This document shows positions 10,627 through 21,600 of a stretch of DNA of 64,000 nt, piece by piece. Positions within the stretch are counted from its first letter, which is position 1, and every line of letters begins with the position of its first letter. The notes beneath the pieces were generated by a model. It did no database searches. It was given only the letters and a program-made list of their open reading frames with translations, and was not told the origin of the DNA. The translations under genes and the position numbers were made by a program. The DNA is from Temnothorax longispinosus (taxonomy: Eukaryota; Arthropoda; Insecta; Hymenoptera; Formicidae): assembly GCF_030848805.1 (NCBI RefSeq), contig NC_092361.1:124001-188000 (forward strand), given 5' to 3'.

Positions 10627-13600
10627 CTGAAGAAAGAAATATAAAAATATCGTGATTATTTTACCCTATGAGCTATAATTTGTATTTCTTACAGTCATTT
10701 TTATTATATTTAATTACTATACACACTATTCGGCTATTTTATATAAGCTAGCGTATTCTTGAAAAGCAGTATCTTCAAAAGCATCGAACTTTCTTTTTTT
10801 CCTAGAAATTTTGTTGTTATTTTAAACGCGTTACTAATATAATTGCTATAATTAACTTCCATAATTGTTCTAATTATTTATTTTATATAGAATATATATA
10901 TCTAGAATATATATATCTAAAATATATATATATATATCATATAAGCTAACATACTTTTCTGGCAAACTTTTTTCAAAATCTCTCTCGCGACTTTAGCGAA
11001 AAGTCTGGCACGAGTACGACAATTCCGGCGCAACCTCTTAGAATTGAAATAAAAGTGCAGATGAAGGTGTGACGAAGGAGAGCATAAAAGCGGGCCTTTA
11101 TCAAGACGATCCAATGTCTTGACCTCGCACGAGGTTCGGCGTGCTCGCTCACGAGATTGTAGGATTGCGACAAGCAAAAAGAGAGCGAAATTGGGGCGCG
11201 GTTGATCTCAAGATGGGGGAGGGGAAAAAAAGCGATTTTCTCGAGGTCCTCGTCGTAGAAAGAACCACTTGACGTTTGCGACGGGGACTCATACAAATGT
11301 GCGCGCACGTGTGCAATCGTAATACGTCATTGACGTATACCTTCCGTACATTTGCATCGTGTCAAGGTCGTTCCTTGACACGAGTCAAGACCAAGTCCGT
11401 CATCGAACGCGTGTATCCTAACAAAAGATTATTTCTACCGTTTGGATCTCTGGGACCTTGCTCGCAACGCGCATACGCGGCCAAGGATAAGGTCGGAAAA
11501 TAGATATTTGCGTTGCCGATACTTTTACGAGTATAAGGAACCGTAGAAGTAGAAGATAATATTTCTTACAATAATACTTGTCGAACTTGTCGCGCAACTG
11601 CTTCGAAATTCTGTCCACGATGACAGTCTCTGCTGTGCGTCAGTATTACTAACTTTGCTCATTCATTGTGATTACAACGTAGGGGAAGTTACCACCCTTT
11701 GTTTATCGCACACGATATAACAGATAGTCAAAATTTTATATGTTTGCTATAATTTTTCTAATTATTTTATCCATTATCATTAAAAGAATAAAAGTAAATT
11801 TAAATGAAAGAATAGAGAAAGATAAAGAAACAAGATCGCATTTGACAAGGACCAAAATCAATGGTCAAAACGTCATGAGATTATATACAAATAAATAACT
11901 TTTGCCAGTTAGCGTCGAACATAATTTATTTCTTAAAACAATAAGATCGGTTTATCGGCCGAAAATGTCGGACGGAGCGCGAGCCAAATGCGTGAATCGA
12001 GCATCAAATCAATTACCTGCTACTGCGTCTCCTGTCCTGCGAGTGCATCGACACGATCGCTGAACTCGGCATCGATCGCAGGCTGCCGGTGGTCGAACTG
12101 GAGGGACTCGGCGGCGCGGGCCGGTCCTCGTGGTCCTCGTCTATCGACGTCCTATCCGGCGACGGCGGACACTTCGCCCCCGCGTTATGGTGGTTGTGAT
12201 GAAGATAATGCAGTTGCAGTCGCGCGTGATCCGGATGCAGCAGGCTGGCGCGACGCGATTGCTGCGGCGTCATCGCCGGGCTGTTGCAGGTGACACCGCA
12301 CGGCGACGGCGATGCCTTTAACGCATTTCACAAAAGTTATATATATTTTTTTCACACGATGACAAATCGTGAATCGACAATTTGCGCGAGAGGATCTTAA
12401 TAAAAACATGGTTAACTCTTTACGCGGAAAGGACAGTTGACCATGTTTTTATTAAGATTTGCTCTAATTATCGTTCTAATTATAAACCTAAACATTTTCG
12501 TGTTAGAACGTTCGATGCCCGGTAGAAATTTAATTTACGGCGCGTGCAAGAGTGTCTCGAGAATACTTATGTTTGTTCGATTCACTCAAGCACACTTGAA
12601 GAGTATTGACCTATTGACTTTATTGACCTACATGTTGGGGATTTGATAAGAAAATAGTATCGCGTAAAACTCGCACCTGGATGGATTCGATGCCGCTGTC
12701 GTTGACACTTTCCTGCACATCTGGGAATATAAAAGCTGGAGCCTGTCCGTCGGTATCGGCTCTGGGCGAGTCGCTGGGCCATACCTGAAGAAGAGGTAGT
12801 CCCCCGCGTGTCTCGTTGCAGACTTCGGCGATGACAACGTTGCTCGATGATACCCCGGCATTGAGGCACAAACCCAGCTCTCTCAATGGTTTCTGCTAAA
12901 CGACTTACAATTAGCAGTTTTATTTATGATTTTTGTCATAAATTATGTATATTTTTTTACGGAACAAAATTTTTTTTTTTTGTTCTTCGCACACAGAGAT
13001 TAAAATGTGTCGAAGTAAAATGTGCTTTGAAAATATCAATTAGAATACAAACGAGATTTACTTAAGTTTTGTTGTTTGCGGCATGCACTCAGAACTGTAT
13101 TGACTTTGAAATATTACGTAGGCTCGTATCGTGCGAGAACACCTTGCGACTTTTAGTTACCCGATGGCTCTCGATAATAAATATCGCCGCTGGGGAAACT
13201 TGGTAATGTCGTCGTGGCACGAGACAAACATTTTCTGCGTTCGCGCCGTATAAAAGGCCGGTCCTTCACGGCTGGATATTAGCATGTGAAATATTGAAAA
13301 GAAATATTTTTAGCCACGGTCGCGACGGTCGCGTTTCAAGAGCAGATTAATCGATCCGATACTCAGTTATTTCGCGCTGCCGCGAGCTTTACTTCCATCC
13401 TAATGACGTTTAAAAAGAGTATAACAAAAGTAACGGGGAAAATCTCGCGTAGACTTTTTTGTTGAGATAGAAAAATATCTCGAAGCTCCTGACACACGAT
13501 TTAAACATCAAATCTTTTATCTTGTTGCATAAATAATAAGCACAGATTTCACAGATTTCGCGGATTGCTATTGCAAAATAGTGAAAAATTGAAACTTCCG

Positions 13601-16600
13601 TGCGATACGCTATTTTCAGCGTATTTGTCACGAAATATCATGCACGTGTCCACTTATCGTTCATTTGTAATCTCACACAATATCTTTGACGTCATATCAG
13701 TGATATAATTATATTAATTTTCGTGGAATATGACTAATTACAGTTAAGAGTCCGATAAATTCCCCGAAAGATACTGTCATTCTTTATAAAATTAGTAACA
13801 TAATTAATAGATCACGTAAATTTTTAAATTGTAAATAGTTGTTAAAAATTATTAAGAATCTTATCAAGAGATGCGTCCCCCACGACAAGTATATTTTTCA
13901 AGTTTATTTAAATTACGTAAATTTCGTAAATCCGTTCATGAGCGAGACGCTACGTATCCGTTAGAAGAAGGAAAACTTTTCTAGAAATAAACACTTGTTG
14001 TTTTTAAATAAGTCGATGTTATTGAAAGATGCAGATATTGGAGAATATAGATTTTTCCGATAATATTCTGCGATTATTGAAATATTAGACTATTAGAGTA
14101 CAACAGGCGTTCTATCTTGCTGAAATTGGATACTTTTATCTGCAAATATATTTTATTAATGTAATTCTTTTATAAATACAACCTTTTATCAATACAATCT
14201 TTTATTAATACAACCTGGGCACGTATTGCGGAACTTTTTGGAGTGGATTCCAAACGGAATTGTACCTACAGCTATTTCCTAGATTTTCTATTGTGTTTCC
14301 TAAGGAAAATGGAATAATTCCGACCGGAATTCATTCCGAAAACGTTCCATAATACGTGCCCTGGATTAATCTTGGCTCTCGAATGACGTCATTGTGCGCA
14401 CGTGGAAAAAATAAATTCTTATATGTTAAAAATGGTCCATCTATTTCCAAGTTACTGAATGATGTCGGTCGATATTCGCCATCGTTTAATTTTATGTATG
14501 TATTCTGTGTATATATTCTATGGTATTGGGTTATGAATCAGAATTGAAGAACCGGCGTTATCGTTTACACCGCCGTCATGATTTACCAAAATGAAGTGTA
14601 AAGCGCAATCTGAACCGTCATCTTTTCATAACTTCTCAATGAATTATTATTTCTACCCTCGCTCGTGCCTCACCTTCGGCCTTTTCGCGCCGGGGCTTAT
14701 TCGTCGCAAGGGCTCTCTATCCGTCGATCGAACGATCTTGATTTTTATTAAACCCTGCCGACGATGTGTTGTGCGGACAACACGATGGATAATAATAAAT
14801 ACACGGTTTAAAGTTCAAAATGTCTCGCACGTCTCGCTGACCGAGAATCGCACTCACGCAGCAGGATGGCGCGCGTCCACCGAGACTGGCCGCAAACTGG
14901 GGAATAAACGGCTCGCTGGTTTCCGGTGCGGCGAGCTTGCAAAGGTCGCCCCGGTGTACAAAAAAGCGTCGAGAGAAAAAGGCGACAGGCCGCAGAAGCA
15001 ATGCGAAATGGATCGATGAAGCGCGAGCAAGAGGAAGTGCGGTTGTTGAAAAAAAAAAAACGCGTATATAGCTAGTCCCGAAATCTGGGATCTGCATGCT
15101 TTGCTCTCTTTCGAGAGAATTAGAAAGAGAGAGATCTCTTTCTAATTCTGAATTGTTTTCTGCAGAATATTTTCACAACTATAAAGAATAATAATATTTC
15201 GAATATTTTTTGCTATTCTATAAAAAGAGGGCTAATTCGGACCCCTCGGGAAATAGAGTCAAGGGCTGGCCACGGAAGAGTGCGAAACAGATCGATAATG
15301 TGCGAGCGGGAAGTGTGTCGGGCGATATGACGAGGGTCGTACCCGAAATATACAATATATCTGTTGACAAATCGAAACGAAACACGAAACTCGCAGTTAT
15401 AGGCGCTTCGTCGATAGGCAAGAAAGAGGAAAACAGAGTCGCCGATGAAACGAAAATGTCGAAAATGTGTGTCGCCCGATGTCTCCGCACAATTTCTCCC
15501 CTCAATTCCTTTATTCCATTGCCATTTCTTAATGTTCGCGCTAAGCAAAACCCATCAAACGTTTATTGCCTCGCGGAATGATTCCGAGTCACGCCAAAAG
15601 TCGTAGGGGGGAAATGCATGGTGTTCAAATCGATAATGCAAAGTCTCTCTTTTTAAAGTGCGAACTCGTTTCCGCTGTGATAAAAAGTCAACTCGTCGCA
15701 GATGCGGATTCTTTTCCGTAATAGATCATTGTTATTGAGCAATAAAAAGAATTTGACTAATTCGGGGGAAAAAATCACTGTTTCATCCCCCCCTTTTTTT
15801 TGGAGAACGAATCCCAGAATTTGCGTCGCATCTCACTCGTCGCATCTGACATTCAAGATCTCCCGCTCGAATCAGACCGCGGGAGAAAGGCACAAAATAT
15901 CGAGCGTTACTTCGCATATTCGAACGCAATTTGCGTGCCAGATGTGTAAATGTTTTTCTTCTTCCTTTTTTTGCGAGACTTCCAAATGGAAGCTGCGAGA
16001 TGCGTACTTGGCGGCACTCCAAATTGACCAGTGGAAAACCCCGCGAAAGAGCGCGAGGAAGATTGCGATGGGGTAGCTGCAAGAGTATCTTAGAGCTCTT
16101 CCTTTCATCTCCGAATTTGATTAATTCAGAATCAACTAGGAGTCGAGAGGTCTGCAATCGAGAGGATATAGACTAACAAAAATGATCAAATGTACTATAC
16201 ACATCAGTTACATCAGACCGATTCGAAAAAAGCAATAAGTGAAAACGACTTTTCGCACCATCAACATATAAACCAACAAATATTTATCGTCTTATTACGG
16301 ATATCTTTGTTCTTAAATTTTCAAAAGAAAGTCGTAACAATGGTGCAATTTGATTAGTTTTGTGAGTGTATGTCGCGAATCCCTTTGGAATAACCGCAAC
16401 GTTGAGAGGTCGCGAATTTTAAACAATTCTTGCAAACAGAAGTTACGAAACTTCAAGAGTCGCTCTCAAGTCAAACAACCTCGCGAAAAGTTGAAAGTAT
16501 ATTGTTCCGTACCGAGAAACTCCGCCGTAATGCAAATCTCGTAATGCATTTTCCCGAATCTATTTAATCTAACAGCCATGAAATGTGGCAATCAACGTGT

Positions 16601-18668
16601 CGTGCACCACGCTAGCCCCGGCACGATCGGAAACTTTTGCCCTCCATTAATTTATCTTGCAGATTGACACGTTTTTGAAGCTCTCCGTTGAAAGGTATCT
16701 TGCGCGTCGCGTGTATGTCAGTTTTCGTGGGCAGAGTTAATTAATAAGGGATCACACACTTTGCGTTGCTTAGGCTCAGTTTCACAAGATGTCGGTTAAC
16801 TTTTAACCTTAGATTAACTCACTCTTCGTCTCTTTCTAAGGGGGACGTTAGAAGGAGACAAAGAGTGAGTTAATCTAAGATTAAAAGTTAACCGACACTT
16901 GTGAAACTGGGCCTTATTCGATCGAACGTTCTACGTGAAGGAACTGATAAAATTTTAACGTAACATACTCGTTTGTGATTCTTTCTGAGGTTCTGAAAGG
17001 TCATTAGAAATGAATTACGAGGATAGCTAATCGATTGGAAACTCGAAAGGGTGGCCGTTAATAGTACCAGGACGGAGCATATACTGATTCACATAATATA
17101 ACTGCATAAAGAGACACGCTTGTTCGTGACCATGACTGTAAGATCTCGTCTTCCTGTCTGGCCTTGGCACGCGTCGGCGGTCGATGAGGGCAAGAAAAAA
17201 GGCACGGAGATCGTTTTCCTGGCACGATGCCTGTCTCGACTAAATGAAAAGTTCCCTTGCTCGGAACCATTATATTTTCCGACACTTTTCCGTGCATATT
17301 TATTGCGTATGAAAATGTTTTCAAACAATAGACTCACGGTCTCGCAATCTCGCGAATTTCTGACAGATTGATCCTGTCTAGCCATTTAACTATCACAATG
17401 GATTTGTATCTCACTACAGATATTTAAATTATCAGAAAGAATAAATATAATTAGAATAATATTATTTACTAGAAGAGTAATATTATTTTAACTTGAGAAT
17501 TTAATTTCGCGATGTATTTTATAATTTTATACGGCCTGTTGATTATGGTTTAAAAAATGGGAGAACAAGAGAACTCGACAAAAGAGCTATTAAGCAAAAC
17601 AAAGCAGAAGGGTATGGCAAAGAAAGTTTCTCATATGGAAATATAAAGCCGTTTGCCGTGTATGTGAGTTACATCACCTTTTAAATTTCTTTGGTTGTCT
17701 TAGTGCCGCTCATAAACTGAATTCAACAAGTTTTCATAGCAGCCATCCCGGTGTAATTTAATTCAACATCACAAAATGTATTCCAGAAACGTAGGTACCG
17801 AAAGCGATAAAAGTAAAGGAATAAAATGCAAAGTAAATTCATTTCGCGAAACGCACATTTGTTACAGATACAAAAAAATTATATAGATATAAAGATGTGA
17901 AATACATAGTCAAACAATCGATTTGAACGAGAAAAATATACTATCTAAAAATGTATTTTCAATTTATTTTACATAGACGTTCGATTTATTTTAGCAATAA
18001 CTGTTATTAAATTGGTTTGTCCCCCACGATACCAAATATTTGCGTTGCAACAGCAACGGTTTACCGATCGCTCAGGACGTTCTCCCCGACCCACCTGTAT
18101 GCTTCTTGCATAGTTGACTTTCGATAAGGGACGCGATGAATTTTCAAGCAACAAGCAATCGACGGTTTCATTTAAACGACACTGATTGTAAAAGCAATTT
18201 GTGCACCGACGTGTCCCGTAGAATTTTATGTAATAACTTCACGAAATAATAATTTCAGCAAAAATATCGATCACACAAAAAATCAGATCGCTTCCCTCAG
18301 TCACGCTTAACGAGCGGCTTGATTGACGGAGAACCGAGGATCTTGTCTACATTTGGAGGGGTAAAAGTCATAGTGGTGTGTCAATTTTTTTAAAATTTGT
18401 TCTCGCGTGCATAGATGCAATCTATACAATATATAAATTGCATTTATGCACACAAAAAATATTTTTAAAAATTTGACTTACACCACTGTGGTTTTTACCC
18501 CTTCATTTATATTCCACCTTCAAAAATCATCTTCCATAAGTCATGATTATTTCGAAATGAAATCGAGAGGGGATCAACGGACGCGAGAGAGTTTATGTAT
18601 CTGCACTTCGAGTTTAGAGGAAGGGGCGCGCGTCGCGTCGGTCATCGACAGCAGGCTCCTACCTGCAT
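10329..18668 (-). CDS. Predicted tail-anchored membrane protein, about 272 aa, unrecognised
   Basis: Four-exon gene model: 18668-18663 (Met-Gln only, inferred), 12892-12677, 12315-12017 and 10626-10329 (TGA stop). All junctions are GT-AG and phases agree (0, 0, 2). The last 24 residues contain one hydrophobic span (about residues 249-267, VVTAMVLMLVSVLVFGVVY) followed only by KFAKT, so the protein is predicted to be inserted post-translationally with its bulk in the cytosol. No signal peptide is seen. Residues 75-174 are low complexity: Ser/Pro-rich, with a His-rich patch (LHYLHHNHHN) and an RRRSSSR basic serine cluster that could be phosphorylated. The first 72 residues and the segment MFDALDLEYALLRAAARGSV look folded. 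I do not recognise the family. The splicing logic makes exons 2-4 strong; the start exon is weaker. Confidence 0.75.
10627..12016 (-). other. Intron of tail-anchored protein gene, 1390 bp
   Basis: The donor on the minus strand is gtaatt (plus strand 12011-12016) and the acceptor is ttcttcag. Apart from the TA repeat, no feature is seen; the open frames at 10917-11618 lack any recognisable protein. Confidence 0.75.
10886..10946. repeat. (TA)n-rich repeat in intron
   Basis: Repeated atatatata blocks separated by tctaga and tctaaa, within the intron between the last two exons of the tail-anchored protein gene. Confidence 0.8.
12017..12315 (-). CDS. Tail-anchored protein exon: Ser/Pro/His-rich region
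   Basis: Phase 0 start and phase 2 end. It begins ASPSPCGVTCNSPAM and carries QQSRRASLLHPDHARLQLHY, the HHNHHN patch, an acidic DEDHED stretch, PPSPSSSTT and DRRRSSS. The acceptor (minus strand gcgttaaag) has a poor pyrimidine tract, but it is the only one nearby that keeps phase with the upstream exon. Confidence 0.8.
12394..12458. ncRNA. Candidate hairpin RNA, miRNA-precursor-like
   Basis: Twenty-four contiguous base pairs (one G-U) between 12394-12417 and 12435-12458, with a 17-nt loop. The size and shape are those of an animal pre-miRNA, or of a very small foldback element. It lies in the intron between the second and third exons of the minus-strand gene, so it would be co-transcribed as a mirtron-independent intronic hairpin. 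Nothing in the sequence proves expression. Confidence 0.3.
12677..12892 (-). CDS. Tail-anchored protein exon: N-terminal domain
   Basis: Seventy-two codons, phase 0 to phase 0. The minus-strand acceptor is gtttagcag and the donor is CAG followed by gtgcga. It encodes KPLRELGLCLNAGVSSSNVV through DVQESVNDSGIESIQ. There is no in-frame ATG, so translation must start in an upstream exon. Confidence 0.75.
14172..14215. repeat. Short tandem repeat, about 17-bp unit
   Basis: Three imperfect copies of an aatacaaccttttat-type unit, immediately to the left of the inverted-repeat element that starts at 14217. Confidence 0.7.
14217..14361. mobile_element. MITE-like element, gggcacgtatt family
   Basis: A 145-bp element bounded by gggcacgtattgcggaac (14217-14234) and gttccataatacgtgccc (14344-14361); 16 of 18 arm positions pair. 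The interior carries further inverted ggaatt and ccaaa motifs. No coding capacity. Confidence 0.7.
15116..15149. repeat. Perfect hairpin, 15-bp arms
   Basis: agaattagaaagaga at 15116-15130 pairs with tctctttctaattct at 15135-15149 across a four-base loop. No U-run or gene context suggests a function. Confidence 0.7.
16773..16913. mobile_element. MITE-like foldback flanked by TTA
   Basis: A nearly complete 141-bp foldback. The left end is ggctcagtttcacaag and the right end is cttgtgaaactgggcc; the arms pair over more than 55 bp, including a shared ggttaacttttaa block and actcactctt. The element is flanked on both sides by TTA, consistent with the three-base target duplication of PIF/Harbinger-type transposons. 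No coding capacity. Confidence 0.8.
18357..18502. mobile_element. MITE-like element, aggggtaaaa family
   Basis: Inverted ends aggggtaaaagtcatagtgg on the left against ccactgtggtttttacccct on the right, continuing with gtcaa and aaatt pairs for about 35 bp. The interior is AT-rich with an inverted tgcatagatgcaat pair. A possible CATTT flank is imperfect. Confidence 0.65.
18663..18668 (-). CDS. Proposed start codon exon (Met-Gln) of tail-anchored protein
   Basis: On the minus strand the sequence reads AGC-ATG-CAG and then a donor gtagga. ATG-CAG is phase 0, which is what the next exon requires, and the frame is closed 51 bases upstream by TAA. It lies in a locally GC-rich, CpG-rich block (about 18600-19030), as expected for a first exon. 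An out-of-frame ATG lies just upstream, so initiation here is not certain. This is an inference from phase and position only. Confidence 0.4.
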
Positions 18669-21600
18669 GCTCCTGATCGCATGCCAGAAGATCCCGGCAC
18701 GATCCTCCGAGGCGTCCGTTTACGTGGTCCAGGTTTACGAACGGGTGCTCTCTCGCACGCTCGGTCTCCTCGAGGTTCGAACTGTGACTGGTTACTGGAT
18801 CCGGCCGCGCGCGCGGCAGGACCGTGCGGTGTGCTTCGCCGCGCGGGGATTGCCAGTGGTCCGGCAGTCACGGGTACGGGAAGGGGTAAAAAGCCAGGCG
18901 GCAGAGGAAGGACGGACGAGGGGGTTGTTTTCGCTGTGTGCCGCTCGGGGGGTTGAGAGTGGACCGACGCTTATCGGGCGCTCGCGAACCGCATCGGCAG
19001 GTGGAAAGATCGGACGTATAGCTTGAATTTTAGCCCGAATTGATTTTTTCAGGAGGAACCTTCCTTTACGCGGGGGGGGGGGGGAGAAAGGAAAAAAAAC
19101 ACAGAAATCCCATCGTACATTCTACTTGTTGATTATTTTATTTCGCTGAATGTGTAACTCGCGTTGTGTTGTGTAAACTTTATCTTCGAAATGGACTTTC
19201 CTCTTGCGCGGCAAAGCTGGAGCGTGATAGACTTCGCACTCCGCGCTCGCTCCGTTCTTTTAAATTATTCACACACACGCACGGACTTTAATTAAATTCT
19301 TTAGATCCGAGCTAATTTTCCTATGTAAAGCTCTTTACATTAATATTGCTGCAATTAACTTTTCAATTACCTTAACAATTAAATTAAAGCAAAAAGTAGA
19401 ATGTTAATTAATTTTAATTAAGCAAGAAAAATAATTATGCTGAGATCAATTATGCTAATGAGTTTAATTGATACGTATCCATCATCGGAAGCCTAACGAT
19501 CAAAGATCGTTTTCATATATTGATATCTGAATTCGATAAAAATCTAATGAGTTTAGTTTCGTTTTCCGTCGGCTAATCAAATCTGTTATCTCTCCCGCAG
19601 CAGCCAATTCGATTGATTGTTAATCCACGGTGCGTTCCAATTACATTTTGCTAATTAAACTAATTACGAACTTTTACAACAGATGTGAGATGGGAATACC
19701 AATGATCCATCGATTGATGTACTTTAGTACATTTATCAAATGGCGATTAAATATTTTTTAGATCCCAGTAAGAGAACATAGATACATTTTATATATACAT
19801 ATATACAAGTGATAAATATCAAATTTTGGTCGTACTCTTCACTGATATTGCATAATCTCGTCACGAAATATATTTTACATTTATCACGTGTCTTGGGTTC
19901 TAAGAAACATGCGGATTAAGTCGAACATGGATAAAAGCAGAAAGAAAATTGAAAGATAAAAAGAATAAAATCGGATTTAACAGGGATTTTCGAAGAACGG
20001 ACGGCAGCATGTCTTTGATCATAAGGATGCTATTCTAGGCAAAGACAAAAGTACAAAGCTGTCTAGCTCGTATTTTATATTTTTATAAATTAAGGACAAA
20101 CAGAGAGAAGCTTTTACCTCTTATTAAATAAAAAGGTAACGTATGTAAAAATATAGATGGAATCAAGTAAACAAATAACAATGAGCGAGTGAAAATGCAA
20201 AAGAGTGTTATTGCTGCATCAGGGATCAGACCGACTCAAGGAAACTGTTGACATCTGGTTGACATCTGGAGGACATGACGACATATCGAGAACCTTCGAA
20301 ATTTGGGACACAAGTTTAAAAATATCTCCTGATCCGGTGCAAACACGAGCGTCAAATCCTGATAAACTGAGGGAAAAAAGACAACTGCGCAAAAGTCCGT
20401 CCTTTTCCTGTTTTAGTCGTTGCTCTTCGAACGTCCTGTCCGTTGCATGACAACGTGGCGAAATTAATATGGAAACGCCGAGAGGCGTCCAGAAATGGAA
20501 CACGTAGGAGAAGATTTAACGCTCGGTTGTCATACAAATCAAAGTGACCCCAACCAATTTTCAAACAACTGTATGCTGTTCAAAAACTAACAGTTTAAGT
20601 GGATCGCAAAAAATTCTAGAATTAAGTTTAAACATTGTGTAGAATGTATTCTCATTAGAAAAAATTAATTTTTTGAGTGGCATGTTCAAAAAAATCCTTT
20701 AAAAAATGTTCAAAAAAAAAGGTGTGACAAGAGGATTACAACAGATAATAAAACGCACTGTAACCGGTGAGAAAAAACGCGTATTTGTGATCGGGATAGA
20801 TGCAATTTATTATGTCACGGGAAGCCCGAGAGAGCCGATAAAGCGTGCCGGATGAATGTACAGAATAATGCATCTTTACGCTTGCCGAGGTACACTCGAA
20901 GGGTAGCACCATTAGTATTGTCGAGGGTGGGAATGGAGAGGTTGATGGTGTATGGGAAGAACGTGATTGTGCTATCTCAAGAAGAGAAAAGAAAAATCGT
21001 GAGAGAGAGAGGATTGTGCAGGAGGACAATGCGAATTTTGAGAAGAGAATCTGCGACGAGCCGGGAACGTTCAGCAACAAATGATCGCGAGGAATGGAAT
21101 TGTCTCGGAGAATGCACCGAGACACGAGGATGCAGGAAGGAACGAAGAAAGAACTAGCGGTGACAGATGAGTGCAAGTGCGCGACAGCGAAACCTTCCGT
21201 GCCTTCTAACTGCCCTGTTTACAGTGTTTACCCTTGTATATTGTTGCGATATAAGTGAAAAACTTTCACTCCCAGATTCCTCGAAAGGTCCAGAGAACCC
21301 CACGAGGGCGCACTTCGAAGTCTCATCGGCAAGTACGATCGAGTGCAGTTTCGCCGGCGCGCGGTGCCTTCGATTTCCATCAACTTCGATAACCGGATGC
21401 ATCCCCGAGGTCGCTAGACTATCGCGATGCAGGAGATACCGGGATCGGATGCACCGTTGGTCACAGGTGGAGCGAAATAAATCGAATCAAGAGGGAGGGG
21501 GGAACGAGGGAACGACCAAGGTAAGACGAGGACGGGACGCGCGGCCACGTGAGGAAGGGGACGTGGAGCAGGACGCGACGCCGGCGCGGCAGGAACCCCG

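Larger units (their letters stand above)
12893..18662 (-). other. Proposed long first intron of tail-anchored protein gene
   Basis: If the start exon at 18663-18668 is right, this is a 5.8-kb intron. It contains three inverted-repeat elements or hairpins (14217-14361, 15116-15149, 16773-16913) and the foldback at 18357-18502. Open frames at 14591-16176 overlap on both strands and look random. No gene is supported inside. Confidence 0.45.

Noticed and set aside
18659..18871. 70-codon minus frame starting MTAGPLAIPARR as the coding first exon of the tail-anchored protein
   Set aside because: It reaches the donor at 18662 in phase 2, but the next exon requires phase 0; only the ATG-CAG frame fits.
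20736..21176. 146-codon minus-strand frame and opposing 101-codon plus frame
   Set aside because: Mutually exclusive shadows of each other; neither has a recognisable motif.
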